Of a stretch of DNA of 64,000 nucleotides, positions 39,676 to 48,340 are shown in pieces. The position numbers and the translations under genes were made by a program. The notes beneath the pieces were generated by a model. That model did not search any database. It was not told the DNA's origin and worked only from the letters and a program-made list of their open reading frames with translations. Origin of the DNA: Actinomycetales bacterium (GTDB lineage Bacteria > Actinomycetota > Actinomycetes > Actinomycetales > Microbacteriaceae); assembly GCA_015654475.1 (NCBI GenBank), contig JAATGV010000012.1:104725-168724 (forward strand), written 5' to 3'. The stretch's first letter is position 1, and every line of letters starts with the position of its first letter.

Positions 39676-41067
39676 ATGTCGGAACTGCAGGAGATGTCAA
39701 TTATGGAGCTTTCGTCGGCATATGCACGACGCGAGCTTTCTCCGGTGGAGGTGCTAGAGGAGACTCTCGAGACAGCGCATCGGGCCGCAGAAGCATTTAA
39801 CGCCTTCGTCTACTTTGACGAGAGTGGTGCGCGAGCTTCAGCATTGGCGTCAGAACGCCGGTGGGCTGCAGGCGAGGCGCTGGGCATTCTCGACGGGATC
39901 CCTATCCCTATCAAAGACACGCATGAAGTGAACGGCTGGCCGCTTCCGCGATTCGGTTCTTTTCTCACAGACGGCACTGGGGTTGGTGTGCGGGATGCTC
40001 CGATCGTCTCGCATCTGCGAACAGCCGGTGCAGCCCTCTTTGCTCGTACTCTCGCCTGCGAATTCGGCTGGAAGGGCATCGGAGATTCACCTCTGTACGG
40101 AGCAGCGCGGAATCCGTGGAATCCGGCTCACACGCCGGGCGGGTCGAGCGCCGGGGCCGCGGTATCGGTGGCGTCCGGGGTGACGCGTATCGCACAGGGC
40201 GGAGACGGCGGGGGCTCGATCCGGATGCCGGCGAACTTCTGTGGGCTTTTCGGCCTGAAAGTGACCGCACACCGGATCGCCAGCCTGTATCCGAGTATGG
40301 GTGTCCTTCCCAATCAGGGGATTCTCACTGCGACCGCCGCAGAGACGGCCGCCGTGTATGACGTGATTACCGCGCCGTACCCGAGCGATTCTTTCCAGTT
40401 GCCGTTTCAGCCGATAGGGGATGCCGAACCACAGGTCGCGGGTTTACGCATCGGATTGAGCCTGGATCTCGGATTTGCGGGAATCGACCCCGAAGTTTCG
40501 GCCGCGGTGAGCAGAGCAGCCGAAATGCTCAGCTCGGCCGGTGCGGAGATCGTTCCACTCACGATCGATTTGCGCGAGTACCGCAGGGCGTTGGATGTGA
40601 TCTGGTCTGCCGGATTCCGGTCCCAGATCGGTGCGTTGAATGACGAGCAGCGTGCGGTGATGGATCCTGGGCTTGTCGAGGTGGTCGATCGGCTCGATGA
40701 GTTTGGCATCATGGATCTGCAACGGGCCCATGAGGATCAGGCCCGGCTTTCCGACGCGTTGCGGGTCTTCGAACAGGACGTGGACTTGATCCTCAGCGCG
40801 ACGTCATTGGTCTTGCCGCCGGCGATCGGGGAAGACTACCCGGAGCGAGATGGATTCGCGAGTTGGTTCGACTGGGCGGGGCCGACGTGGATCGGGAACC
40901 TCTCCCGGCGTCCTGCGGCAAATATCCCTTTTGCCTTTTCTGAGGAGGGCCTTCCCATTGGCGTACAACTGATGGGGCCGCTATTCGGGGAACGTCAGAT
41001 TCTCGATGCATCGATGGCGTTGGAGAACCTCTCTGGGTTCGCAGCGACCCCGAAGCCGTGGGTTTGA
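39676..41067 (+). CDS. Amidase (amidase-signature family)
   Basis: The ATG chosen has GAGAGGTGGG upstream and gives 463 residues; a GTG 18 bases earlier would overlap the previous stop. The Lys-cisSer-Ser triad is K80 (IPIKDT), Ser in GGSSAG (S157/158) and S181 (GGGSIR). FGLKVTAHRIASLYPSMGVL follows. It hydrolyses carboxylic amides to acid and ammonia. Placed last in a transporter operon with two aminotransferases, it probably acts on the imported compound; the substrate is unknown. GatA is unlikely, as gatCB are absent. Confidence 0.88.
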   Translation: MSELQEMSIMELSSAYARRELSPVEVLEETLETAHRAAEAFNAFVYFDESGARASALASERRWAAGEALGILDGIPIPIKDTHEVNGWPLPRFGSFLTDGTGVGVRDAPIVSHLRTAGAALFARTLACEFGWKGIGDSPLYGAARNPWNPAHTPGGSSAGAAVSVASGVTRIAQGGDGGGSIRMPANFCGLFGLKVTAHRIASLYPSMGVLPNQGILTATAAETAAVYDVITAPYPSDSFQLPFQPIGDAEPQVAGLRIGLSLDLGFAGIDPEVSAAVSRAAEMLSSAGAEIVPLTIDLREYRRALDVIWSAGFRSQIGALNDEQRAVMDPGLVEVVDRLDEFGIMDLQRAHEDQARLSDALRVFEQDVDLILSATSLVLPPAIGEDYPERDGFASWFDWAGPTWIGNLSRRPAANIPFAFSEEGLPIGVQLMGPLFGERQILDASMALENLSGFAATPKPWV

Positions 41068-41117
41068 ACGCGAAGCACTTCGGGGCTGAATAGTCGTCGC
41101 CCGAGCAATCACTTCTG

Positions 41118-41258
41118 AGCCGAGCAAAACCCGACACCCGCCGCGACGCTTCCCGGCTGAACGGAGCAAAACCCGACAGTTTTCGGCGAATTCTGTCGGG
41201 TTTTGCTCCGTCGAGGATGGAGAGAACGGCCCCGGTGCCGGGTTTTGCTCGGTTCGCG
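41118..41258. repeat. Dispersed nested palindromic element, copy 2 (four arms)
   Basis: Arms begin at 41120, 41162, 41193 and 41235 in the same in-in-out-out order as copy 1, with core sequence GAGCAAAACCCGACA. The right half (41205-41258) is 50 of 54 bases identical to copy 3 at 45427-45480, in direct orientation. It follows the amidase gene, and the peptide/ABC region starts on its far side. Confidence 0.85.
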
Positions 41259-41469
41259 GAGATGGGCGGGTTGAGCGTTCATCGAAGACCGTTTCCAAGG
41301 ATGTGTTGAACAACTGTGGGAGTCTGGCACAGCCACTCGCTAAATATGGGATATTTCAAGCTTTATTGTGTGTGTGATCAGTGGAATTGTGTCCGAAACT
41401 TCTGAGAAATGTGGTGAGCGTATAACCTGACTATTCACAGCAGTTTCGAAGAAAGGAAGGAGAGAGAGC
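41259..41469. promoter_or_regulatory. AT-rich gap before the peptide gene; possible promoter
   Basis: No gene is supported here. The stretch is distinctly more AT-rich than flanking sequence. A TATAAC (41421-41426) could be a -10 box, but no good -35 is seen. A strong AGGAAGGAG (41453-41463) precedes the ATG of the peptide gene. A promoter for the peptide/ABC cluster is likely in this gap but not proved. Confidence 0.4.
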
Positions 41470-41805
41470 ATGCATACACATATCTCGAAGGTGGTGGGCG
41501 CGATGGTGGCGATCGGGTTTCCTTGCGTTGCACAGGCCGTGCCTGCGTCCGCTTCTGCTACGAAGAATTTCGGATCGAGGGACTGTGCGTCCACATGGGT
41601 GATTGAGACCTCCACGTATTCCACTGGAACAACCGTACATACTCAAATTGGAACGACAACAAAAGTAAAAACCTTTAGCAACGGTGGTGATATAATACGT
41701 CGCTACTATTCTGCTGGATTGAACTCCGTGAGCGCGAGTTCGGCGACCACGACAGGCACATTCAGCTCAGGCACATCCAAGAATTACGTGACTTGCACGA
41801 ATTGA
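41470..41805 (+). CDS. Small secreted cysteine-containing peptide, bacteriocin-like
   Basis: This 111-residue precursor has a signal peptide (hydrophobic GAMVAIGFPCVAQAVPASAS, likely cleaved near residue 30). The mature ~80 residues are rich in Thr/Ser/Gly, with cysteines near residues 39 and 108 able to form one disulfide. Segments such as STWVIETSTYSTGTTVHTQI and IIRRYYSAGLNSVSASSATT have a beta-strand pattern, distantly reminiscent of lactococcin 972-type bacteriocins. It leads an ABC-exporter/adaptor cluster. Bacteriocin activity is inferred from context; a surface or signalling role is also possible. Confidence 0.62.
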   Translation: MHTHISKVVGAMVAIGFPCVAQAVPASASATKNFGSRDCASTWVIETSTYSTGTTVHTQIGTTTKVKTFSNGGDIIRRYYSAGLNSVSASSATTTGTFSSGTSKNYVTCTN

Positions 41806-41883
41806 TTCTGATCTGATCCGAAATCAATAGGTTGGTGGTGGCCGGCCGGTCACCACCAATTGTGAAAGGTGCGTGGTAGCGAA

Positions 41884-42390
41884 ATGTCGCGTTTTGCCTG
41901 TCTGGCGATGGTGTTTGTATGTGCGGGTCTTCTGGCAGGGTGCGCGTCTTCGAGCGCAGCGCCTTCCGTGAGTGCGTCTCTAGCGCCGCCGACCTCGGAA
42001 GCAGAGGCATTGCAACGCAATTACGAGTGCCTGACGGAGAAGGGCTGGGATGTGGCCGTGCGGGATGGTGGCATTGAGGCAGAGTTTCCGAACGATCAGG
42101 GTGATCAGTATCAGCAGTATTTGGAGGATTCCAACGAATGCGGAGCAGTGACGGGAACGGATGGGAGCCGGGAACTCACGGAGGCGGATTATGAGAAGCT
42201 CTATCAGGATCGTCTAGCGGTTCGGGAGTGTTTGGTGAGCAAGGACTATCCCGTGGGCGATGTGCCCTCGTATCAGGCGTTCAAGGATTCATACGGAGCC
42301 GATAGTACGTGGGATCCATATGGCCAGGTCAGTGTCGACCAGGGCCCTGCCGCCGTTGAGGCTTGCCCTCAGACTGCTTCGGTGTACTGA
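41884..42390 (+). CDS. Lipoprotein of the peptide/ABC cluster
   Basis: This 168-residue protein has a lipobox (GLLAGC) and a Ser/Ala linker. The mature domain contains four cysteines (CLTEKGW, NECGAV, ECLVSK and CPQTA) and acidic helices such as REGYQAF-like 'VPSYQAFKDSYGADS'. A GTG 15 bases upstream is an alternative start. It lies three bases before the adaptor gene. In peptide-export loci such lipoproteins can be immunity or binding proteins; here the role is inferred from position only. Confidence 0.68.
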   Translation: MSRFACLAMVFVCAGLLAGCASSSAAPSVSASLAPPTSEAEALQRNYECLTEKGWDVAVRDGGIEAEFPNDQGDQYQQYLEDSNECGAVTGTDGSRELTEADYEKLYQDRLAVRECLVSKDYPVGDVPSYQAFKDSYGADSTWDPYGQVSVDQGPAAVEACPQTASVY

Positions 42391-42393
42391 AAG

Positions 42394-43482
42394 ATGGCGC
42401 AAAACTTGACCGCAGGGCGCGGTAGGAGTGTCGCCCGCTGGGCGGCTGGGGTGGTCGTCGTGCTCGCTGTCGGTGTTGTCGCTGGATGGGCTGGCCACGA
42501 GGTGCTGATGCCAGCGTCCGGCGGGACAGCTTCAGAGGTGTCTTCGACATACGCGACGGTTGCGGAGGGCGAAGTTGGGTCGTCGATGTCGTTGAAGGTG
42601 TCGTCGTCGTGGCCCTCCCACGCGTCTGGGGTGAATAAGGCAGCAGGTACGGTCACTTCGGTAGAAGTATCGGCGGGCGACCATGTGTCGGCAGGTGACG
42701 AGCTGTTTACTGTGGATCTGCGCCCGGTGGTGGTCGCAAAGGGGGCCGTGCCTGCATTCCGATCACTGCAGCAGGGTGACTCTGGTGCGGATGTGCGACA
42801 ACTGCAACAGTTGTTGAAAAAGCTCGGGATGTATTCGCAGAGCGTGAACGGCGCGTTCGACGCTGGGGTGACTCGGGCGGTGAAAATATGGCAATCACAG
42901 CTGGGGGTTGATGCCGATGGAGTAGTGCAGGCTGGAGATGTGCTTTACCTTTCGTCGCTCCCCGCGCGGGTGACCCTCGATGCGGGTGTAGTGCGTACGG
43001 GCGCGCAACTGGTTGGCGGCGAGCGGGTGGTGCGCACCCTGGCGTCGGCGCCGACATTCGTACTGAACGTGACGGCAACGCAAGCATCGCGCATCGCCGA
43101 GGGAGCCGACTTGCAGATCACGAGCCCTCAAGGCGACGTCTGGACAGCGTTCGCCGGAACGCAAACGCTTCTTGACGATGGCGCAACAGTGTCGGTCGCG
43201 TTATCGGGCAAAGATGACACTTCGGTGTGCGGCAATGATTGTGACCAGCTGTCGGCCTCCGGGTCGACAGCGTTGGACTCGACGATCGTGACCGTGCCCA
43301 AGACCACCGGATTGGTGGTGCCGAGTGCAGCATTGATGACTTCGGCCTCCGGCACCGTGCAGGTGGTGGACTCAGAAGGAAACAGCCTGCCAGCGACGGT
43401 CAGCGCCACGGCAAATGGCATGAGCGTGATCTCCGGGGAGGGGATTCGGGCTGGTCTGAGCGTGCGGGTTCCGGTTCAGTGA
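42394..43482 (+). CDS. Membrane-fusion adaptor with peptidoglycan-binding domain
   Basis: This 362-residue protein has an N-terminal transmembrane helix, a lipoyl-like hairpin half (AGTVTSVEVSAGDHVSAGDE), and a peptidoglycan-binding domain at about residues 122-180 (FRSLQQGDSGADVRQLQQLL then VNGAFDAGVTRAVKIWQSQL). C-terminal beta domains follow. It resembles actinobacterial HlyD/MacA-like adaptors that tie an ABC exporter to the cell wall. It has no clear RBS of its own and is probably coupled to the lipoprotein gene. Confidence 0.82.
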   Translation: MAQNLTAGRGRSVARWAAGVVVVLAVGVVAGWAGHEVLMPASGGTASEVSSTYATVAEGEVGSSMSLKVSSSWPSHASGVNKAAGTVTSVEVSAGDHVSAGDELFTVDLRPVVVAKGAVPAFRSLQQGDSGADVRQLQQLLKKLGMYSQSVNGAFDAGVTRAVKIWQSQLGVDADGVVQAGDVLYLSSLPARVTLDAGVVRTGAQLVGGERVVRTLASAPTFVLNVTATQASRIAEGADLQITSPQGDVWTAFAGTQTLLDDGATVSVALSGKDDTSVCGNDCDQLSASGSTALDSTIVTVPKTTGLVVPSAALMTSASGTVQVVDSEGNSLPATVSATANGMSVISGEGIRAGLSVRVPVQ

Positions 43483-44123
43483 GTGCCGCGCTGCTGGAGG
43501 CGGTCGGAGCAGGATTCTCTTACGAGGCGGATCGGCCTATTCTGCAAGGCTGGTCGGCGTCGTTTGCGGCTGGCGAAATGGTCGCGCTCACCGGTCCCTC
43601 GGGCCGGGGCAAGTCGACCCTGCTGTACTTGCTCGGACTCATGCTGCGACCACAGGAGGGGCATATCCTGGTCGAGGGCGAGCCGGCCTCTATCCTTCCT
43701 GACGCTCGGCGCTCCCGACTACGGGCCAAGCGTTTCGGATTCGTGTTCCAGGATGCTGCCCTTGATGCCACGCGAAGCGTCCTCGAGAACGTCACCGAGA
43801 CCGCCCTGTACCGGGGCGAAGATCCACGACGTGCCCGCGGCCGTGCCCAGGCGTTGCTGGATCGTTTCGGGGTGCAAGTGCGCGCCACAGCGCGCCCTGG
43901 GCAGGTCTCCGGAGGCCAAGCGCAACGCATCGCCCTGTGCCGAGCACTGCTGCACGAGCCCCGCATCCTGCTCGCGGACGAACCCACCGGCAACCTCGAC
44001 GTGGACTCCACCCGCGTCGTCTTCGACGCGTTGCGCGATCACGCGGATACTGGCGCCGCCGTCATTATCGTCACCCATGACCCCGCCCTTGCGTCTGCCT
44101 GTGACCGGAGTATCCGACTATGA
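43479..44123 (+). CDS. ABC transporter ATPase, MacB/LolD-like
   Basis: This 214-residue ATPase has Walker A GPSGRGKSTLL, the signature VSGGQAQRIALCRALLHEPR and Walker B ILLADEPTGNLD, which together mark the LolD/MacB group. It begins at GTG overlapping the adaptor stop and ends overlapping the permease start, so all three form one unit. It should power an FtsX-type mechanotransmission exporter. Confidence 0.9.
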   Translation: MSAALLEAVGAGFSYEADRPILQGWSASFAAGEMVALTGPSGRGKSTLLYLLGLMLRPQEGHILVEGEPASILPDARRSRLRAKRFGFVFQDAALDATRSVLENVTETALYRGEDPRRARGRAQALLDRFGVQVRATARPGQVSGGQAQRIALCRALLHEPRILLADEPTGNLDVDSTRVVFDALRDHADTGAAVIIVTHDPALASACDRSIRL

Positions 44124-45229
44124 ATGTCTTGCGCCGGGTGCGGGTGTTGCTCAGGGAGGCTCTCCAATCGGCTGTCTCGCAACCAGTCGTCTCCTTAGCT
44201 GCAATCGTGATGATCGCCGGGATGTGCAGCACTGTTATGCTCACCAACGGTCGCACCAACGCGGCTCAGCAAGATGTGCTTTCCACCATCGACCAGGTCG
44301 GCACACGTTCCATCGTCGCCGAGATGAAGGACGAGGCAGGCGTCGACACCAGTGTGCTGACCCGCCTCGAACAGCTGGATGCCGTCGCCTGGTCTGGCGC
44401 ATTCAGCAGCGCCGTTGACTCCCGCAATCAGGGGCTCGGCGAGGCTGGCACGAACGTCGCCGTGCGTACTCTGTGGGCCGCCGATCCTGGAGAACTCGAC
44501 ATCCACGACACCAGCCCCGTCGACAATGCCGTATGGGCCACTCCGAAAGCCCAGGCGAGCCTCGGCCTTCAGACGGCCTCCGGTGGTCTTCTAGCCAAAG
44601 ATGGATCTGAGTACAGCGTTGTCGGGACCATTGTGCCCCCCGCATACCTCGACTCCTATGAACCTCTTCTGCTTTATCCACAAGCCGTTCCGGGTACTCC
44701 TCAGAAAATCGCCAGCTTTGTCGTTATCGCCAAACAGGCAGATCAGGTTGCCGCCCTCGCCACTACCATCACGAGTCTGCTCGGCGCCGTCGATCCTTCG
44801 AAAGTCAACGTCACCACCAGCGCGCAGCTTGCAGAACTCCGTGGACTCGTCGAGGGCCAACTTGGTGGCTTCAATACCAGCCTCGTTCTGCTTGTCTTCG
44901 CGCTCACCGCCGTGCTTGTCGCCGTGATCTTGTACGCACTTGTCATCATGCGTCGCAAAGATTTTGGTCGTCGCAGAGCCCTTGGTGCCACTCGCGGCAC
45001 CATCATCGCCCTCCTGCTTATTCAGACGGGCATCACTGCTATCATCGGAGCCGTTCTCGGTTGTGCCGGTGCGCTCGTATACTTGGCCATCACCGGTGAC
45101 CCGTTGCCCGGCCCCACTTTTGTACTCGCCACCGGAATACTCGCTGTGCTTATCGCTACCGTCGCCGCACTCGTCCCTGCTATTGCTGCCTCTCGCAGAG
45201 ACCCCATCCACGAACTCCGAGTTCCGTGA
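44120..45229 (+). CDS. FtsX/MacB-like ABC permease
   Basis: This 369-residue protein has a transmembrane helix near residues 20-40, a long extracytoplasmic domain (GTRSIVAEMKDEAGVDTSVL onward), and three C-terminal transmembrane helices starting near SLVLLVFALTAVLVAVILYA. This is the four-TM FtsX/MacB permease plan. RRKDFGRRRALGATRGTIIA is the typical cytoplasmic loop. With the ATPase and adaptor it should export or resist the small peptide encoded first in the cluster. Confidence 0.87.
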   Translation: MNVLRRVRVLLREALQSAVSQPVVSLAAIVMIAGMCSTVMLTNGRTNAAQQDVLSTIDQVGTRSIVAEMKDEAGVDTSVLTRLEQLDAVAWSGAFSSAVDSRNQGLGEAGTNVAVRTLWAADPGELDIHDTSPVDNAVWATPKAQASLGLQTASGGLLAKDGSEYSVVGTIVPPAYLDSYEPLLLYPQAVPGTPQKIASFVVIAKQADQVAALATTITSLLGAVDPSKVNVTTSAQLAELRGLVEGQLGGFNTSLVLLVFALTAVLVAVILYALVIMRRKDFGRRRALGATRGTIIALLLIQTGITAIIGAVLGCAGALVYLAITGDPLPGPTFVLATGILAVLIATVAALVPAIAASRRDPIHELRVP

Positions 45230-45426
45230 CTCGAGAGGCCACCTAGCCCGCGTCGCCGCGTGCAGGAGAGGTTGGTCGTTCTATGTGCGGCTAGGCGTGT
45301 CATTTCTGGCCGATACGGGGTTTTGTGAGGCGGGCTCAGCCGCTACTGCGACCATACCGGTGCATGGCCATAGGCGCGTCCGCGGTTCACGCACGGCCGA
45401 CGAGGGCCAGTTCGTTGCTTTGTGGT

Positions 45427-45480
45427 GCTCCGTCGAGGGCGGAGAGAACGGCCCCGGTGTCGGGTTTTGCTCGGCTCGCG
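45427..45480. repeat. Dispersed palindromic element, copy 3 (right half only)
   Basis: Only the right half is present: a decayed third arm (GCTCCG) and the fourth arm GTGTCGGGTTTTGCTCGG, with the same spacer GAGAACGGCCCCGGTG as copy 2. It is 50 of 54 bases identical to 41205-41258. It lies between the convergent FtsX-like and ddl-like genes. The rest of the 45230-45491 gap holds nothing I can name. Confidence 0.8.
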
Positions 45481-45491
45481 TTCGCCGTGCC

Positions 45492-46451
45492 CTAAAACTC
45501 ACGCTGCGCTGCGAGCGCGAGCTGAAGATATGTTTCGCCAAGGCTGCGGCCCGCGGCGCGAACGGATAGGGGGACAAGGCTTGTCTCGGTAAGTCCGGGC
45601 AGAACGTTCGCCTCGAGGAACCAGGGCACTCCAGCGCCATCCACAATGAGATCGACTCGGCTGATGTGCCGCAGGCCAAGGGCTTCGTGCGCACGGAGTG
45701 CAGCGTCGATTGCAGCGGCCTCGTGAGTTTCGCTCAACCGGGCGGGGCAAAAGAAGTCGGTCTCCCCCGCGTTGTAGCGCGCCTCAAAACTGTAGACGCC
45801 TGAGACCGGGATGATCTCGATGACAGGAAGAGCGATTGGCCCACTGCCGTCATCGATGATGGGCACGGCTATCTCGGTACCGACGATGCGCTGCTCGATC
45901 AGGGCGACGTCACAATACGTGTAGGCATCGACGAGCGCACGGGGAAGCTGGTCGAGGTCATCCACCATTGTCACGCCCATCGCCGATCCGCCTCGGGCAG
46001 GTTTGACGACTAGGGGAAGCGCCAGATGGTCGCCCAGATAGCGGATTACGCTGTTCGCATCCAGCTCCCGAAAGGTCTCGCGTGGCAGGGTGACGCTCAA
46101 CGGGGTCGCGATGCCGGCCCGGGCGATCAGCGTCTTGGCGACCGGTTTGTCCCAGGCCAGCCGCGTGGCCCCGCCGAGCGCGCCCACAAATGGGATGCCT
46201 GCGAGACTGAGAATGTCGCGCAACGCGCCGTCCTCACCACTCGCCCCATGCAGGGCAGGCCAGATGACGTCCGGCCGATCGGCGATCAGGGAGGCGAGAA
46301 GTCGACTGTCGGGCTCGGCTTCGGCAACCTCGACGCCGATAGACCGAAGCGCGTCGGCTACGCGCGCGCCCGAGCGCAACGAAACGTCGCGTTCATGCGA
46401 AATGCCACCTGCCAGAACGAGAACGCGTGGCAGAGGAGGAGCGGTAGTCAT
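45492..46451 (-). CDS. D-alanine--D-alanine ligase-like ATP-grasp enzyme
   Basis: This 319-residue enzyme has the N-terminal GGISHERDVSLRSGARVADA, ATP-grasp motifs VKPARGGSAMGV, and the C-terminal EANVLPGLTETSLVP, which parallels the NTMPGFTPTSMYP motif of D-Ala-D-Ala ligases. It may be the principal Ddl or a paralog, as this position next to trxA and a PLP enzyme is conserved in Micrococcales. Peptidoglycan precursor synthesis is the expected role. It starts seven bases after the PLP aminotransferase stop. Confidence 0.8.
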   Translation of the reverse strand: MTTAPPLPRVLVLAGGISHERDVSLRSGARVADALRSIGVEVAEAEPDSRLLASLIADRPDVIWPALHGASGEDGALRDILSLAGIPFVGALGGATRLAWDKPVAKTLIARAGIATPLSVTLPRETFRELDANSVIRYLGDHLALPLVVKPARGGSAMGVTMVDDLDQLPRALVDAYTYCDVALIEQRIVGTEIAVPIIDDGSGPIALPVIEIIPVSGVYSFEARYNAGETDFFCPARLSETHEAAAIDAALRAHEALGLRHISRVDLIVDGAGVPWFLEANVLPGLTETSLVPLSVRAAGRSLGETYLQLALAAQREF

Positions 46452-46458
46452 CGATGAC

Positions 46459-47778
46459 TCAATTCAGGTTGGGTGGTGGGCTAGAGACATGACGAGACTG
46501 TTTCGTCGGTATTCGTACAGGTGCGGTGGGATGGAACGTCTCGAGCAGGCTCAACTCGTTGCCGACAACCTTCGCCAAGCGTTGAACGCCGACCCGAATC
46601 TCGGCAGGTGTCGGATAACAGAACGAGAGCCGAATCTCTGAATGCCCGTCCCCATCCGCATAAAAGGCTGTTCCCGGGGTGTATGCCACCAGTTCGCGCA
46701 CCGCGAGGGGAAGCATGGCTTTCGAATCCATTCCCGGTGCGAGGGTGAGCCACACATAGAAGCCGCCGTTGGGGATAGTCCAACTCAGGTTAGGCAGGTT
46801 TTCGCCGAGGGCATCCAGCATCGCGTCTCGGCGCTCGCGGTACAAGCCGCGGAAGATGTTGATCTGGCCTTTCCAGTCGGAGTGTGCCAGATAGTCGGAG
46901 ATGACCATTTGGCTGAAGGATGAGGGCGAAAGCACTGCCGATTCCTGGGCGAGGATCAGCTTTTCGCGGATGCCGTGCGGGGCAAGAATCCAGCCGACGC
47001 GGAACCCGGGAGCGAGGGTTTTTGAAAACGAGCCAAGGTACAGAATGCCCGCATCGTCGATGCTGCGAATCGCGTCTGGCGGTGGAGCGTCGAAATATAA
47101 CAGCCCATAGGGGTTGTCTTCGACAAGGAGAATGCCGTGCCGTTTTGTGATTTCGAGGATCTCTGGTCGGCGCGATGCTGAGAGCGTTACGCCGGCAGGG
47201 TTATGGAAGTCGGGGATCGTGTACAAGAACTTGATTGTCTTGCCTTCTGCGGTGACCCGGTCGATGGTGTCTTGGAGTGCTTGAGGGTTGAGGCCGTCGT
47301 GGTCGAATGGCACGTGCACGATGTCGGCCTGATACGAGCGGAACACCCCGATGGCTCCCACGTAGCTTGGTCCCTCGGCCAGAATCACGTCCCCTGGATC
47401 GATGAAGAGCTTGGCAACGAGATCGAGCCCTTGCTGCGATCCGGTTGTGATGACAACGTCATCGGCGTTCGCAGCGATTCCTTCGAGAGCCATCACTTCG
47501 GTGATGTGTTCCCGCAATCCCGGATCGCCTTGTCCTGACCCGTATTGCAATGCCATCGCCCCGGAATGCGACATGACGCGGCCGACGGCCTGCTGGATGA
47601 CGTCGTCGCCAAGGGCGGTCACGAACGGCATCCCCCCGGCCAGCGACACCACTTCGGGGCGGGACGCGACGGCGAACAGGGAGCGCACTTCGGAAGCACT
47701 CAACCCGGAGGCGCGCCCTGCATAGAGCGACATCCATGGGTCAAGTCTGATTTCTGTTGACTCGGTCAACTTCTTCAT
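46459..47778 (-). CDS. PLP-dependent aminotransferase, class I/II
   Basis: This 439-residue enzyme has SLAGGMPFVTALGDDVIQQA, ITTGSQQGLDLVAKLFIDPG, LLVEDNPYGLLYFDAPPPD and the PLP lysine in LYLGSFSKTLAPGFRVGW. It belongs to the 2-aminoadipate/LysN/valine-like group without a DNA-binding domain. The ATG with GGGAG gives this start; an extra 12 residues upstream are possible. It is co-transcribed with the downstream ddl-like gene, suggesting amino-acid supply for wall precursors or a conserved core role. Confidence 0.88.
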   Translation of the reverse strand: MKKLTESTEIRLDPWMSLYAGRASGLSASEVRSLFAVASRPEVVSLAGGMPFVTALGDDVIQQAVGRVMSHSGAMALQYGSGQGDPGLREHITEVMALEGIAANADDVVITTGSQQGLDLVAKLFIDPGDVILAEGPSYVGAIGVFRSYQADIVHVPFDHDGLNPQALQDTIDRVTAEGKTIKFLYTIPDFHNPAGVTLSASRRPEILEITKRHGILLVEDNPYGLLYFDAPPPDAIRSIDDAGILYLGSFSKTLAPGFRVGWILAPHGIREKLILAQESAVLSPSSFSQMVISDYLAHSDWKGQINIFRGLYRERRDAMLDALGENLPNLSWTIPNGGFYVWLTLAPGMDSKAMLPLAVRELVAYTPGTAFYADGDGHSEIRLSFCYPTPAEIRVGVQRLAKVVGNELSLLETFHPTAPVRIPTKQSRHVSSPPPNLN

Positions 47779-47904
47779 CACAGCACTCCCATATCTCAAC
47801 TCGCCGCCATCCACTCGTCATAGGATGCCGCGGGTTGTGGATAAATCCTAGCCACGCGCGCGCAAATCGCCAGACATCCACTCGACACCAACTGGTCTTG
47901 CTCA

Positions 47905-47940
47905 GAAAAAAGGGCCCCCAGCAGCGCTGGAGGCCCAAAA
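47905..47940 (-). terminator. Rho-independent terminator after trxA
   Basis: On the minus strand GGGCCTCCAGC pairs with GCTGGGGGCCC (one G-U), followed by TTTTTTC. It ends the DUF6049-murJ-trxB-trxA transcript before the aminotransferase gene. Confidence 0.88.
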
Positions 47941-47962
47941 TAGGAGAAGTGGGAAACGAGAA

Positions 47963-48307
47963 CTAGCTGGCTTCGACGGTTCCGGTCGCGAAGTACGGCT
48001 CAAGCTCTGACACGAAAACGGCTTCCGGCCGAGTGCCTACGAACTCTTTGACAACATCTCCGCCGTTGAAGACCTTGAATGCCGGGATTCCGGTAATGCG
48101 GTAGTGCTCGGCAGTTGCAGGGTTTTCGTCGACATTGATTTTGACAACTTGGATCTTGTCGCCATGCGTCTCGTCAATGGATTCGAGGATGGGGCCCATC
48201 CGCAGACAGGGCTGGCACCAGCTCGCCCAGAAGTCGAGCAAGACGGGCTTGTCTGATTCGAGAACATCGGCGCGGAAAGTTGCATCGGTGGTGTGTTTGA
48301 CGGTCAT
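47963..48307 (-). CDS. trxA: Thioredoxin with WCQPC active site
   Basis: This 114-residue thioredoxin has the active site WASWCQPC, with Gln instead of the usual Gly between the Cys and Pro, and the structural cis-proline in TGIPAFKVFNGG. It serves as a general disulfide reductant with the trxB gene upstream, its proper neighbour. The Gln substitution may change redox potential or partner choice. Length and fold elements are otherwise normal. Confidence 0.92.
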   Translation of the reverse strand: MTVKHTTDATFRADVLESDKPVLLDFWASWCQPCLRMGPILESIDETHGDKIQVVKINVDENPATAEHYRITGIPAFKVFNGGDVVKEFVGTRPEAVFVSELEPYFATGTVEAS

Positions 48308-48340
48308 TTTGTGGTCCCTTCGACGGGTGAGGTTGGTGTA

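Noticed and set aside
40981..41313. Minus-strand frames over the repeat copy 2
   Set aside because: The repeat is palindromic and produces open frames on both strands; translations consist of repeat-encoded Pro/Arg/Ser stretches. There is no evidence of a gene.
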